Shown here: positions 12,591 through 25,395 of the stretch, in pieces
How the letters are laid out: the number at the start of each line of letters is the position of its first letter
How positions within the stretch are numbered: the stretch's first letter is position 1
Source: Carallia brachiata
Taxonomy: Eukaryota; Streptophyta; Magnoliopsida; Malpighiales; Rhizophoraceae
NCBI GenBank assembly: GCA_021464245.1
Contig: JADCRB010000046.1
Span: 5,722,760 to 5,786,759, forward strand
Length of the DNA: 64,000 bases
Direction of reading: 5' to 3'
Made by a program: the position numbers and the translations under genes
The notes under the pieces: generated by a model
What the model was told of the DNA's origin: nothing
Databases searched by the model: none
What the model saw: the letters and a program-made list of their open reading frames with translations, nothing else

Positions 12591-13322
12591 CTTTCTTTGA
12601 TTTTTTTTTTTTTCTTTTCCACTCTCTCACGTGACGCACACATGCACTTCCTATCTCTCTTTCTTTTGACTTCACTCACCCACACACATTTGGGGCTTGA
12701 CCCCCGACAAGTAGTAATAAATGTCATTTAGAAATAGATTCTTCATGAATTGAATCCCCAACGCATCAGTTCTATAATTAAGGTCTGAAAGAGGATAAAA
12801 TGCAGAATTTTAAGCTAGAAATCTCCCCAACACTAGGACGTTTGATGACATATTAGATCCAGCCAAAACATTGCTTCAATTATTAACTTGTGTCTGTATA
12901 AGTTTGGTGCTCCGGTAAAAGAAGAAATAATTTGAGCAGACAAAGGGCACACCAGCAAGATAGACAAGAGCCTAATATGGATATAGCTGTGAGAGCGACA
13001 TTGCAATATGTTAGTACAAGCACTATGCTAGTACATTTTTGTTTGCTAGCAATTGTGAGATGAGCTCAAGTCCGTTCAGATTTGGTACCTGCACAGGCTG
13101 GCCTTGGCATTTAGCAAGATATTTCTCGAAATGCATATGATCTTTTTCTTTTGGACAAGGTTCTAGTTATGGGTGTGTGCTCAATATCATAGTCAACAAA
13201 TTAACAAGGAACTGAATGAACTGCAGTGGACCAGGAAAACATGAGAAACGTAGAGAATATGTGAAAGCAAGAATTGGTGGTTGTCCAGGACCAAAGGGTA
13301 TTTTTCATTTCTTATATGTAGG
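10901..13322. other. intergenic spacer
   Basis: No gene is supported. The block 11950-12450 (GAGAAAGGATACACAC onward, with AATCTTACC-like ends) has the texture of a decayed LTR, but no matching second LTR, primer site or coding region is present, so I do not call it. A compound microsatellite lies at 12547-12592. Confidence 0.45.
12547..12592. repeat. (CT)n(AC)n compound microsatellite
   Basis: Some 10 or more CT dinucleotides are followed directly by about 11 AC dinucleotides. The Arg/Glu/Val-Cys-rich minus-strand frames across it are artefacts of the repeat. Confidence 0.9.
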
Positions 13323-13365
13323 AAATCTAACTAAATCAAGGACAAAAAAAAAATCTAATTAAATC
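13323..13365 (+). mobile_element. ultra-short retroposition scar 3
   Basis: AAATCTAACTAAATC (13323-13337) and AAATCTAATTAAATC (13351-13365) differ at one position of 15. They flank a 13-nt insert, AAGGAC followed by A's. Confidence 0.5.
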
Positions 13366-14165
13366 TGTATTGTTTGCAGTTAAAAAATTTGTTCTTTTTT
13401 TTTTTTTGTTCTTTATATTGTTTAGGTTAATGTCAATTGATATTTGATTAAAAAAAAAGTTCTGCGGACGGCACAATGAAAGATATTTTTTTTATCTGGA
13501 CTGGCATATTTATGTTTTGATGAAGGTGGACAAGCGCCCACCTTGAAAAGAAAAAGGAATAATTTATACTAATTTTAATATATTGCCTCCTTAAATTTAT
13601 ATTTTATTTTCTCAATTACCTCCCTGAAAAAAGTGGTATAAAGAAACTTAAATTTATATTATTACTTCACTAAAATTTATTTTTACTCTTATTAAATTTT
13701 AAATTTTAAATTTTATTTTCTCTCTCTTTTCAATGGAAGGTTACTATACTATTAAAATAATATTATTTTATTGTTTATATTATTGCTTATAATGAAAAAT
13801 AGTAAAAAAAAAATTATACCTATTTGCTCCCCGCTCTAATTCTTGAATCCGCTACTGTATCTGCGAATATGTTTTTCTGCATCTAGCAGTTGGACCTGAA
13901 TCTCTAAATTCTCAATCACTGGAAATTATTCACAGTTTTTGCAGGAATTGTTATTGATTGCTAATGTCATTACTTTTCTTGGATCGTATCCGATATTCCC
14001 TTCACTTGGTCACGTTTTCGGGCAACAGACAGGAAAAGAAACCGAAAAATTGTAGGCTGAAGCTCCTTAATGTGGAATGAATTGGGTCCACACCAAAACC
14101 CCTTAAATCTGTACCACAATTTTGGCCCAAATATGTTTCAGCATTTCGAAAGTTAGCTTAAATAT
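13366..14165. other. intergenic spacer
   Basis: AT-rich, with no supported gene. Confidence 0.5.
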
Positions 14166-14213
14166 TAAATAGCAAAGATAGGACCCAAAAAAAAAAAAAA
14201 TAAATAGCAAAGA
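14166..14213 (+). mobile_element. ultra-short retroposition scar 4
   Basis: Identical 13-bp repeats TAAATAGCAAAGA (14166-14178 and 14201-14213) flank a 22-nt insert made of TAGGACCC plus 14 A's. Confidence 0.6.
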
Positions 14214-17200
14214 ATTGACAACCCTCCTTTTCCATGAAACAATACACAAGCAAATTAAATGGAATTTTGTACATGTCTGCATCTATTGGCAATTTCTGGA
14301 TCAATATTAAGCGCGGTCAATTCAATGACTAAGAGTCACCACACAATGCCATTGTAATGACATATCTTCACATCTAGAAGATATATATAATAGTTTTTTT
14401 AAATAAGAAAAAGAAAAAAAAAAAAGCAACCTAACACTACCAAAAAATCCCACAAATAGTGTGGGTTTGGGGCTTCGCCTCTTAAGGTGCTATGCACCTC
14501 TTACCGCATTTTTAAGAATTGTTTTCTTTTTTGTATATTAACATCTAACAGACTAATCGTTAATTATTTTGAATGTGTAAAAAGAAAAAAAAAAACAACC
14601 TTATTAACCTTTTTGTTGAGTTTGTCAACGTTGCTACCACATAAGTGCCACCGGAACTGATCGGAGCTGACCTACAAACCAGGCTATAAATTTTCTTAAG
14701 CATCCCATTTTTTTAAGCATCCTATTACATACACGAGGGAGGAAAAGTTGAGACGCAAAATAGAAGTTTTACAATCTATTAATTTATTTTTACAATTAGA
14801 TGTTTAATATTTGCTTTGATATTTGTAAAAAAAAAATCTATATATATTATAAATATTAAGCATTTAGTTAAAAAAAAATATCGATTACAATGCATCGATC
14901 CTAAGTTATACTTTTCTTATTTCCGTACTTTTCTCTTTTTTTTTAATGAACTAAGAGGTTTATAAAAGGAAAAATGTCGGTGGGCCGACAAAAGGAGTCG
15001 GCACTATCGAACTAAATATGTTTAAAATAATACTAAATATTATTATGATTTGAAAAAAAAAAAGAAAATCAGGACAGCCGGGCAAAAATGCCGGCCCACC
15101 TAACATCACCCTTTATAAAATTAAGCAAATGGAAAATTTTGAGAAGAAAAAACGAAAATTTTTCAATTTTATTCTGATGCTAACTTGCTGTATCAGAACG
15201 CCCATGCAATACAAGATTTTTGGCCGCTTTTCTTCAGAGCGTGGTGTTCATAACCAGAGAAATCCCCAAAGAATGGACATGAAATTTAACTTTTTTTTTA
15301 GCCTTAAAAGGAGTCTCTGTGCCCTAAGAAGAAGTGTAGGTTCTTCTCAACAAGAAAAAAAAAAAACAAGAGAAAGATGGGAGGGGTGAGAGTTCGAATC
15401 ACGCCGCCGCGTTTTAAAGTGTGTATGCCTCACACATCTTTTTGACTAACTGAGTGCCTCCATGAATTTTTAGTTTGAGAAGTTACAATTCCTACAGTCC
15501 AGATTATGTGACAACGCTCCCTCCACATGCTATCGTACAAGGCGCCATCTTAAGAGGTGCATATGGGTGAATAGGGCAATGACCTTAGAGGAAAGCAAGC
15601 GAGAATTCATCACGGCTCAATGTTCAGTCACTCGTATGGTGGGCCTGTGCAGGTTCTATGAAAGTGGGCGTTGGCAAAATTTTGGGCATTGAGGGAGACG
15701 CCATGTTGATAACATGGTGTTAAATGGATAGTAGACCCTCAGGAGCCGGACAAGAAGATATTAAACAAGAACAACGAATTTTAGCGTAGGAAACAGCACG
15801 AAGTTTTTTAAATCTATTTTTCTTTTTTTTTTCAAATTTACTTCCTCCTATTAATTAAGGAAAATTAAATAGAGCCAAGTGTACTGTCTAAACAAAAATA
15901 AAAAAAAAAAATCCAGGTTTAGGGTACTGCTATGTATTTTTTGAGGTAAAACTAATTATTACTTAAGGTTTAATTTTTTTTTAAAAAAAAAGAGAATATA
16001 ATAATAAAAAAGAGAAAAAAAAAAAAAGAAAAACAAATACAACGTCTTTTGTGTGCTTTTGTGATGCCGTTATTCCCCAAATCTAGTTTCAGCCGAAATT
16101 GAATCGACCCAAAATTAGAATGGAACTAAAACTAGTTTATGAACATCAAATTGGAATTGGAAGAGGAAAGGTCTAGTTAATCTATGTTTCAAATCAGCAG
16201 TTCCTTTAAAAAAAAATGAAAAAGAAATTAATAGTCATGATTTCTATTCATCTAAACATGACTTTTTTCTATCAAAAATCAAAATTTATAATATTGCAGA
16301 TTTTCAAAACCAAAAAGTGACCGAGTGCGTTAGGCTAAATCAATCTGAATTGGACCGAATCGAATGATTTTGAATAGAGCTGAACAGATCCGACCAAAAC
16401 TGAAACCAAACTAAAACTTGAAATCAAATAGAACCAACGAATTTTAATAGAATCATAACCAAACTACCAAACTGCAACTGATTATAGTTGCCCTCAATTT
16501 TGGAATCGGAACTAACAATTCGGAACCAAAATCAAAATCAAACTGCACCAGGTCACATCTAGCGACTCATCGGTATTACTTTTACGCAAAGCGCTTCGTT
16601 GCAACCCAAAAAAGGTTCATGGTCAGAGACTAAACAACTAGGGGTGTTGATTGCACTAAAATCCATTACGGAAATTCTTCAACTCTACTGCTTTAAGCAA
16701 AAACTAAAGGCAACCACATGCTTCCGCACATGCCTAAGATAGTCAAAACATAGAATTCAATGAATGCGGGACAAGGCAGTTAACCTAGTAACTAGGATTG
16801 TGACCATTTTTTTTTTTCTAATCTAAATTTTTTAATAGACAACTAACAAATTTTTTTTTAAGCCAAGCTAAAAGATTTCATTTTAATCAAATATTAATTA
16901 CGTTAGAGTCAATTATAGGAACAATTGAAGCGAAATTGCTCCAGAAAACCATAGGTATGATGGAATTATTATAGGAATAAAAAATTATTAGAATTAAAAT
17001 TTATTAATTAGTTAACTACAAATAAAAAAAATTTAAATTACTCATTTATAATATTATTATTATATTACTTATAGGAAAACATACGTAGTTTTCAATTCGC
17101 AAGAGAAAGTAAAATCGTTCCCAAGTTTTATTATTCGGACGCAAGTCCATACTGCAATATCACACCAGTCAAATTAACTACATTCATATAATTTTACAGT

Positions 17201-17880
17201 TGCCTATAAGATGTAGTGCTGTTTTTGACAGGAGGACAGGGTTCCAACTGGCACTTGTAATTGAAAACAGCCATTAGTTGTGAACTTTAAAAGCAGCCGC
17301 TTCTAGTATAGCGTATTCAACTCAAAGATGCTTGCTAGATTCTGGTCCAACAGTGAATGTTGTTGTTCGAGTTTTATCTCTCTGATGACTAGGCACCCCA
17401 TTGCCCCTGCTACTATTTTTTTTTTTCTATGCACATAAAAAGAAAATATATTGTGTATTTATAGATTAAAGTTAAAGATTATTTGTTAACGTTTTTATTC
17501 AACTTTTCTTATAAAATAGGCCTATCATTAGAATATTGTTGGACTCAAATGAGCCTCCTCATACTTAACCTCAAGTTAATCAGTCTGTAATTTAACACCG
17601 TACTTTTTGCATAAATCTCCATTTTTTGGAGTCAGACAATAAGAGGATTCGAATTCTAACTAATACAGAGAGAAACATATTGGACCACTAAGTAGACTAC
17701 CACCTCAGTTGATCTCATCCTACTAAATTCTTAAAAGCTAGCAAAGTATCTCGCAGCCACAAACCCCACTTTGGTGGTGCTCACCATTACGCAACCCTGC
17801 CAAGCCTGCTCATGGGTGGGTACAAATTCCTTCTGTTGCCTGTTACAACACAGAACCAACAGAAAAAATTCTACTAACAT
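14214..17880. other. intergenic spacer
   Basis: No gene is supported on either strand. An AGTTCGAATC word near 15391 resembles a pol III B box, but no matching A box or element boundaries were found. The patch 15540-15790 is GC-richer, with no recognisable protein. Confidence 0.45.
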
Positions 17881-17984
17881 GGTGTTTGCTGCTCTACAAT
17901 GCACCAGAATCAAACTTTGCAAGACTAGATGTATTCACACGGTGTTTGGTAATCTACAATGCACCAGAATCAATTTTTGAAGCC
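17881..17984. repeat. ~60-bp tandem duplication
   Basis: GGTGTTTGCTGCTCTACAAT (17881-17900) and GGTGTTTGGTAATCTACAAT (17941-17960) each continue with GCACCAGAATCAA. That makes two tandem units 60 bp apart. The three short frames here overlap and none is recognisable. Confidence 0.6.
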
Positions 17985-18959
17985 TAAATCTGTACTCTGT
18001 AGTCATGCTAGCGGCTATGACATGCCACCAATAGAGAACAAGTTGGAAACAAAGATTCGCAGGCTGAGGACCGAAAAAAAAAGACCCTAAGTCCAGCTTG
18101 AAGAGAGCCCCTGTTTCTTCTTTTTCCATTCATTTTCATTATACTCTCCTACAGGCTGGCATATTCCATAAACCTGAACTTTTCTGCAATAATTAAAATT
18201 CCCGAGCTTGACACGAAAATGTGGAGAATCATAAACTTGGAGCCCACGATATAGATTGAAACACAGGACAAAGTGGTCTACCTGCTTGTGTGGTCAAAAT
18301 TTATCAGACTTCTCCACTCTTATTTGGTGTACTAAACAAGCATTACATTAAAAAAAAAAAATTTAAAAATTAACAGTCAATCAAAAATAACAATATTCTA
18401 TAATATGCTCACGCCTGTAATTACATCCTTGACACCCAGCAAAAAATTTTCTGTATATTGCTATGAAATCCTTGTCAATGAATGAATTCTAATTTAGTAC
18501 ACCGCAAGATGGCAAAAGGAAGCACCAAAGTAGAGAACCAAGTATCTAAAAAATGATTCTCACTTGAAGTCAGTTAACTGCTCATGAAGATGGAGGAAAT
18601 TTTGAAATTCAGAGACGGTGCCAGACCTTTGATCCGCCAAAGAATGGTAACCGGAAAAAGAAAAAAAAAGGTTTCTATGGTGGGATAATTGACGTCTTTC
18701 TGGGATTTTTCCTGTGCACTATATCATATAGGAGTAGAGTGTGATTCTTGCATCCTCATTCATTCTTAAGCTGCTGCAGTAATAGTTAATGACGAATGGA
18801 AATCACCGCCCCCCAAGTCCCACAACCTAGTCCTAATTCAAGGTTGCTAGTCCAAGTTTTTTTTTTCTGATCAGCATGATGATAGCAAGATAATTTCTGT
18901 TGAAATTCTGTTGAAAGCTCCTAGAACTCAAGCAGAATTATTGACTGGTACATCTACGA
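17985..18959. other. intergenic spacer
   Basis: No supported gene. Confidence 0.5.
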
Positions 18960-19340
18960 ACTTGTTTGGGGGGAACAACCCTTATTCCCAAACACAGTTT
19001 TCTTTCTTGTCCTGACATCCTAAATAGATCTCCACTAAGGATAAGTTGTGGAAATGGTGGTTACAGGTTAATGCAAATTGTGCTCTGTGGAGATTGGAAA
19101 AATGAAACTGGGACTTTCTTTCTTATACTTTGTAGTTATTCCAAGATAATCTAGGGGTGCTCCTATGGGGAAAAAAATGATGTCTCAAGAGTAATTGGTG
19201 ATTGGCAAGTGGTACTTGCTTGGGCAAAAGAATATTTGCAGAAGAAGTCTCTGATCTCTTCTATACGTAGATTGCGCAAATAGTCTTTGGTGTTAGAATA
19301 AGATCCTTGAGAACAGAAGTTGGTATACAACATTCAATGA
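18960..19340 (+). pseudogene. LINE remnant, zf-RVT (reverse-transcriptase zinc-binding) region
   Basis: Reading across frames on the plus strand gives STKDKLWKWWLQVNANCAL, then KNETGTFFLILCSYSKII, then KKSLISSIRRLRK. This is the order of the zinc-binding segment that follows the RT in plant LINEs: a KD.L..W...V...C.LC motif, then ET..HLFF.C.YS...W. Frameshifts and stops separate the pieces, so only a decayed fragment remains. The call rests on motif order, not on a full alignment. Confidence 0.5.
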
Positions 19341-19702
19341 TGAAGTCATAATGTTAAGTTTAATATTGGTGCAGGTAAGGGATTATGTTCTTATACACAG
19401 TTGGTCATGCAGCAAGACTCAGGCCCTGTTAGTTCTTTGATAATGGACTCTTTAAATTTATCAAAAAACAAATTCAACTAATACAGCCAAAAACCTTTAT
19501 TCATTAGCGAAAAAACCATCCATGGGCACAAATTTATTCAATACATAGCAAAATCTTAAGGGTATTTGACTCAAACTAGAAACAAAAATGCCAAAACACA
19601 TAAACCAGGACAACTGGCCACCACATCTTAAGATGACCAAATTAGACTAGGAATAAGGTGATGAAATTGGAAACAGAAACTTCCATTAATGGTGAACATA
19701 AT
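19341..19702. other. 3' flank of the DUF7054 gene
   Basis: AT-rich sequence downstream of the minus-strand gene. No clear polyadenylation signal could be singled out. Confidence 0.4.
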
Positions 19703-20385
19703 TTAATGGGAAGATATCTTCAGATTAAGAGACTTATTAATCCATGCCTTCCAATTTCCACTCCCCTTCTGAGCAATTGCTGCAGTGGATCTTGCACCAT
19801 CTTCCAGCTTCTCCGGCTGTGGCTTCTTGCAAAGCATGAAATTGCGTGTCCCAAACGATCCAATTGTGTCCCATGGATTCAGAGCTGCATTCAAATTCAA
19901 CAACCACCAAAAAAAAAAAGGGTTCAAAAAGAGAAAATCAGAACCAAAATACTTCCAATTTTCAAATTATTACTATATAAATTTTCAATAGCCTAAAACA
20001 AGTCATTAAATTACCAATGAGAAATAATTCAAACATACTTCTTTTTTTTTTTTTTGTTGGAGACAAATGCAAATGCTTGAATTTTCAATTACAAACAGCT
20101 TAACACCCCCCCCCCCCCAAAAAAAAAAAGGAAGATGGGTTTGAAATTGCTTACCACCAGACCCGGCATTGGGGCAATAAAGCAGGAAATGATTGAAATC
20201 AGAGCCAAGAACAGGAAGGCGACCCTCACGGGCATAAGATTTCAAAGAGTATCAATAACAGCACCCACAAGCTCATTCTCATTGACAACAAACCGGATTG
20301 GCCCTGCGCTACCTAACACCGTCACGCTAATCAACAGCCTGTTGCCTTTGGCAACCTGATTCTTCTTCTGCTTGTAAATCACCAT
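19703..20385 (-). pseudogene. DUF7054-type small protein, two exons, one frameshift
   Basis: Exon 1 is 20155-20385 (minus), starting at ATG 20385. It reads MVIYKQKKN, then RLLISVTVLGSAGPIRFVV, and later a YAREGRLPVLGSDFNHFLLY stretch. It ends at GGTG followed by GTAAGC, a good donor. Exon 2 is 19703-19884, preceded by AATGCAG, and reads LNPWDTIGSFGTRNFMLCKK, then a Lys/Glu tail, then TAA. The order of a beta-rich N-terminal half with 'YAREGR.P.L', then 'GSFG.RNF.LCKK', matches plant DUF7054 proteins, whose molecular role is not established. In exon 1, near 20246-20250, two bases appear to be missing: the frame reads DTL-stop where the family has DTALKSYAREG. Without that change the protein would be about 137 residues. 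Apart from it the splice sites and exons are intact, so this may be a working gene with an assembly indel or a very young pseudogene. Confidence 0.7.
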
Positions 20386-20939
20386 CTCTTTTTTTTTTTT
20401 TCTTTTTCTCCTTTTCTTTCAAAAATCTAACCAAAATCAGCAAAACCCCTTTTTGGTATTTTGCCAAAAAATTAACAGAAAATTGCGATCTGGGAAAAAT
20501 AGATTGAAAGATTGGATCTTGAATTAGAAAGGAAGAATCTTTTTCTTGAGGGGTTGTCAAAAAAAAGAAAATTCTGCCTCTTTAGGGGTCGAGGCCGAGG
20601 CAGCGATAATACCAGCCTTCCTTGCAAGACCCGAAAGCGAAAGCAGATGAAGCAGAAACAACTCCCACCCTTGACTTGCAAAGGGAGAGCATGAAAGTAT
20701 TACTGGCTAAGATTTCCACCATTCACAAGGACACAAAAATACAAATAAGGTCTTCGTTTTCGATCCTTTTTTATAATTTTGGACCAAAAACAAGGCACAC
20801 CCAGGTGCCAAAATTCTTCCCTTTCTCGATGATTTGACACTTTTGATGCCAGGTGAACGAAAGAAAGCAAGAGAAAGAGAGAGAAAAAGGACGAAAACGG
20901 GGCCGGTTTATTGGTTCTGGTACTTGTGGTTGCCTGTCA

Positions 20940-20948
<9 letters not shown>
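20386..20948 (-). promoter_or_regulatory. 5' leader of the DUF7054 gene
   Basis: About 560 bp lie between the start codon and the GA-repeat/TATA region. The 5' UTR may contain an intron, but this could not be decided. Overlapping 60-78-codon frames on both strands show no domain. Confidence 0.4.

Positions 20949-20970
<22 letters not shown>
20949..20970. repeat. (GA)n microsatellite in the promoter
   Basis: About ten GA units lie between the TATA box and the start codon of the DUF7054 gene; on that gene's strand they read CT. CT-rich leaders are common near plant transcription starts. Confidence 0.7.
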
Positions 20971-21013
20971 CGTTTGAAGGGAAAGCTGTGGCAGAGGGTT
21001 GGGGGGGCCTTGC

Positions 21014-21022
21014 GTATTTATA
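21014..21022 (-). promoter_or_regulatory. TATA box of the DUF7054 gene
   Basis: The minus strand reads CTATAAATA, a near-consensus plant TATA box. It stands about 630 bp upstream of the start codon, with the CT repeat downstream of it. Its position implies a long leader or an intron in the 5' UTR. Confidence 0.55.
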
Positions 21023-22159
21023 GTTAGGGAGGGACCAGATCAGAGTTGCTTTTGGTTTGTGAGCTCAGCTTTTGTTTAGGGTTTCGGTTTATAGAGTTGT
21101 GGAAGTTGTTTCTTCTGTGTTTGTATTGTATTCAACTTGTGGAGGTGTTTCCTAGGTTCATATCTTAAAAAAAACTTTTAAGTAAATTAATAAATGTAAT
21201 ATTATTTTTTAAAAAAAATTATAATTTAAATTTTATAAGAATTTTTTAATAAATATATCATGTCATCAAATTTGATAGTTAATTTTTATACCTGTATCTA
21301 ACGTGAATTTTAAGTATTATACTTTTATATTGTATATTAACATCTAATTCTTGTATCTGATATCATTTTTTGCACCGATTTTTTTAAATATTAATCCATG
21401 AGTTTTTATTGGGGGTATAAAATTGAATTTGGAAATTTTCTCAAAGAAAAAAAAATTGGAAAATGCTTTTCTGTAACATGGTGAACACCGCCTTCATAAA
21501 ATGTTCTCAAAACGAAATTGCAATGAGGATCTACGTGGACGCGGTTTCCTTTCCTTTCTTTCGTGGAAACAACCGCAGCATCACATACAAATATCAAATA
21601 TTAATAAGAGTTTATAGACTCAAAAATTATACATAAAATAATATAATACGAGTCTATTATTTAAATTTAAATTATTAATTATATTTAATTTATAATTTAA
21701 TTAATAGTTTATATTTAAAAAATAGATTTTTATTATTATTTTATTTTTAAATTTTATGTTTGCTGCATTTTTTTTCTATTAATAAATTATAATTTCAATT
21801 GACACTAATAAAAGGGATCCGTCGCTGGCAACAAGCATGTCATGTTGGCTTGTTTTATACGGCATAAAAGTTGTGGTGATCAAATATTTATATTTTTAAT
21901 CAAGAAAAAAATACATAATATCTATATTAATTATCATATTTATAATTTTTTTTTACCAATCATATTTATGATTTCAAGTTAGGGAATATCAGTTGATGTT
22001 TTCAATCAATTTTTTTATAAAAAAAATCTAATATTAGAATGCTTTTTGATTTGAGAAAATCTTTTCTAAACCTGTTCATGATATTAATGAGCATGAAAAT
22101 TAAAACCGTGCAAAACCATTTTTATTTTACGTCGACAAACAAAATAAGGAATAGACTGA
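21023..22159. other. intergenic spacer
   Basis: AT-rich, with no supported gene. Confidence 0.5.
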
Positions 22160-23240
22160 GGGGTTATTTGGATAAGTTTTTGAAAAAGTATATTTGTATT
22201 TTATTTTTAAAAAAATAGGAAGATAAGTATTTGATAAATTTTTTAGTATTACTGTTTAATTTTATTTATTTTTTATACAATTTGTTAACAACAACTGATT
22301 GAATAATTGATCATATTTTACATTTATTAGTTTTATGGGACTGTTTATTACGTGAATAAAGAAACTAAATCACTTCAGTTCTTATAAATAAATAATTTTT
22401 TTCAATTTAATGAGTTATTTAACTGAAATTAAATTTCAACGAGTATCCATACTTACACAAATCATTAATTTCAATGCAAAAAATATTTCCAATACTCTTT
22501 GGGAGTTAAATATATTCAATTCTCTCTAATAAGTGTGTAATTGATCATGATTCACATTGATTAGTTGCATATGACTGTTTATGGCATAATTAAAGAGGTA
22601 AATCACTTTATTTCTTGTAAATAAGTGATTTTTTTCAATTTAATGAGTTATTTAACCAAATTGAATTTAAACAAAGCATCCATACTTACATAAATCATTA
22701 ATTTCAACACGAAAAGTATTTTCAAAGCCTTTAGGGGAGTTTAATACTTTCAATTCTACTAATAAGTGTTTAATTGATCATGATTTGCATTTATAAGTTA
22801 CATAAAATAAAAAGGCTAAATCACTTATTTTTTTACAAATAAGTGATTTTTTTTATTTAATTAATTTTTTTAGCCCAAATTGAATTTAAACAAAACATCA
22901 TTGAACACTCATTAGAGGGAATTTGATACATTTAACTCCTCAAAAGGTATCAGAAACAACTTTTGCATTGAAATTAATGATTTGCGTAAGTATATATAAT
23001 TTGTTTAAGCTCAATTTGAATTAAATAATTCATTAAAATGAATAAAAATCACTTACTTATAAGAAATGAAGTAATTCACTCACTTTGTTCATGCAATAAA
23101 TGGTTCTATACAGCTAATAAATGCAAATTATAATCAATTACAAACTTATTAAAGGAAATTGAATATATTTAACTTCCCAAAAAGTATCCAAAAGTGTGTT
23201 AAAAATACTTTTTGCATTATAATTTTTATCATCTAATAAA
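22160..23240. repeat. three ~240-bp tandem copies plus one inverted copy
   Basis: Units begin near 22298, 22541 and 22770. They share TAATTGATCATGATT or a close variant, AAATCACTT.., a TAAGTGATTTTTTTC-like stretch, CATACTTACA.AAATCATTAA and ATTTCAA. The fourth copy (about 22930-23170) is inverted: AAATTAATGATTTGCGTAAG, then AAAAATCACTTACTTATAAG, then TAATCAATTACAAACTTATT. The direct array and the inverted copy can fold into a large hairpin. No coding frame is present. Confidence 0.65.
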
Positions 23241-23618
23241 AATTAATATTTTTTCAAATAAAAGTTAAAAATTAAGTAGAACAATTCTCAATATTATTTA
23301 TATAAAAAAAAAAAAATATAAAATAAAAAAAAAAATTTAATATGATATATCTACATAAATTAGATATTTAAATTTGACATTTCATTATACAACAGTAACA
23401 ATAAGTATAAAATTAATCAAACACTTCATTAATTTTATCAATAATTAATAATAAATAATAAAAATTAATAATTAGTAATTAATAATTACTAACAGTAAAT
23501 AATAACAGTAATTAGAACAATAATATTCAATAAATAATCTAACGGGATCCTCGTCATTTATAAAATAAGAATGAGTTCTAACAAAAAAAAAAGACACAGC
23601 TACGTATCGGACATAGCC

Positions 23619-23649
<31 letters not shown>

Positions 23650-23879
23650 ATGTGCGAAATTGGGAAGAAGATGGGTGTGTCCTTGCAATTGAAAGCAACA
23701 GCAAGCGTCAGGTGCTTGTGTGAGAGGTAGAGACTAAAGAGTGGTAACTAAGAAGGGATTTTAGGATTTTTGGTCGCCGATGGGGTCGGCAGCAGCCAGC
23801 GACCAGCCATTGAAGACGACGAAACAAGGTCTGAGAATTTAGGCTTTTACTTTTAAGTTTTAACCTTTTTTTATTTTTT
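23241..23879. other. intergenic spacer with (AT)n tract
   Basis: AT-rich. A microsatellite of AT dinucleotides occupies about 23610-23652. No gene is supported. The 23690-23840 stretch is GC-richer and without a domain. Confidence 0.5.
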
Positions 23880-24150
23880 TATTATTAAAAAATTATAAAA
23901 ATACTTAAATGTGTCTGTAAAATATCAGATAATTACAATTTTTTTGTCTAATATATATATCTGATTTTTTTTTTAAATTTTTGACAAACACGTTTACACT
24001 GTGTGTAACACGTATTTAAGATGTGTTGGATGTATATTTAACATATATTCAAAATGTATCAGACGCGTGTTCATATCAGACATATGTCTGACACTCTCTA
24101 ATTTTCTAAAATACGCGTGTGTGTGTACATTGGTACCGTGCAACGGTACG
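23880..24150. repeat. degenerate GTGT/CAGAC dispersed repeat
   Basis: Short words such as GTGTAACACG, GATGTGTTGGATG, ATCAGACGCGTG, CATATGTCTGACAC and ACGCGTGTGTG follow one another. A related, more decayed stretch is at about 29825-30010 (ATCAGATATATGTTAAATAC, GACATGTGTTTAATATG). It is non-coding. Confidence 0.4.
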
Positions 24151-25189
24151 GAAGTACGAAGTCCGTCATTTTTTGTCATTTTTAGTTTTTTTTTTTTTTT
24201 TTCTTCTTATTGTCCGGACGTTATTAACTCCATGCCATGGCAAAGGGAGGCTTAGCAAAGCAACTAAGAAAGCTTTTGCCAATTTGCCTATCAATTTTGT
24301 TACAGACAATAAATTTTTATTTTTTTATAAAAATTAATACATTAATATTTTTAATAATATTTTTATGATACTTTTAACATTTAATTTTTTAACAATCAAT
24401 CAATATCTATCACATTAATAACAACTACAAAAAAAAAATAAAAATATCTGTTATTAATAAAATTTTTTGAGCTATTTGGAAAAAACGTTTGAATTTGAAG
24501 TTTGTAATTTGTCGGGAACACTGGACCGTCCATCAAGGTAGGGACAAAATGATAATTAAAGGTTAAAGCATTGTTGTATCAGAAAATGGTCATCGAAGTT
24601 AGCGTTACATGGCTCATAATCTTTCAATTCAAATTTTTTCTTTGGTCTTCAACTTAAAATGTTCGATTGTGCTATTAAATATCTTAATATTTAGTGAATT
24701 CCGTGAGATTTATTTTTACATAAAAAGATTCTTACTATATAGCTCACTTTAAAAAACAAATAGAAATAGAAAAATGAAAATTGGTCGGCCTAGTTGTTGA
24801 ATGTTAATGGGAGGTTAAAGAAAAGCAAAAGTACAAGGAAGTTAAAGTGAAAGGTTAAAAATCATATGAAAAGAAGGTTAATGGTTAATTTCATTTAAAA
24901 AGGACTTTGCGTTTTTAAATTTTCCTCTAAAATATATTTTTTTTTTTAAATTGTCTGTTTAATTTGTTTTCATTACACTAAATCGATTAATTATTAATTT
25001 TTTTATTAAATCTGTTGACGCGGCAACAATTAGGATGCCACCAAAAAAATCCCCTAATTTGTGTCAAGTCATAAATGATGTGATAATTTAATTTTAATTA
25101 TAATAATTTAATTATTTTTCAGAAAATAAATTATACAAAAGTTTTAAAAAAAAAAACTCTCTCCTCCTTCCACAATCCCTTCAACGGCT
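24151..25189. other. intergenic spacer
   Basis: AT-rich, no supported gene. Confidence 0.5.
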
Positions 25190-25395
25190 GATATGTCCGT
25201 GTTTCCTCCGCCCCTTTGCCTTCTGATTCCGCAATCATCCCGTTCTAAAGAAGGTTCTCTGTTCCTCTTCCAAATTCACGCGTCGTCTATCTCAGACACC
25301 CAGCAGAGCCGTTGGCTGCACTTGGGCAGGCCTATTAATTGCTCACTCAGCCACACCCCACGTACTCTACGTAGAGAGAGAGAGAGAGAGAATTA
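25190..25395 (+). other. coding-like GC-richer patch, unrecognised
   Basis: A 67-codon frame (MSVFPPPLCLLIPQSSRS...) lies in a patch clearly richer in G+C than its surroundings and ends in a (GA)n repeat at 25374-25392. The Ser/Pro-rich start could be a leader or the first exon of a decayed gene, but no following exon, splice site or domain was recognised. Confidence 0.2.

Noticed and set aside
13385..13422. additional short direct repeat TTTGTTCTT around a T-run as an eighth retroposition scar
   Set aside because: The repeat is too short and T-rich to separate from chance.
15384..15410. B-box-like AGTTCGAATC suggesting a tRNA gene or SINE
   Set aside because: No cloverleaf, no A box at proper distance, no poly(A) or flanking duplication.
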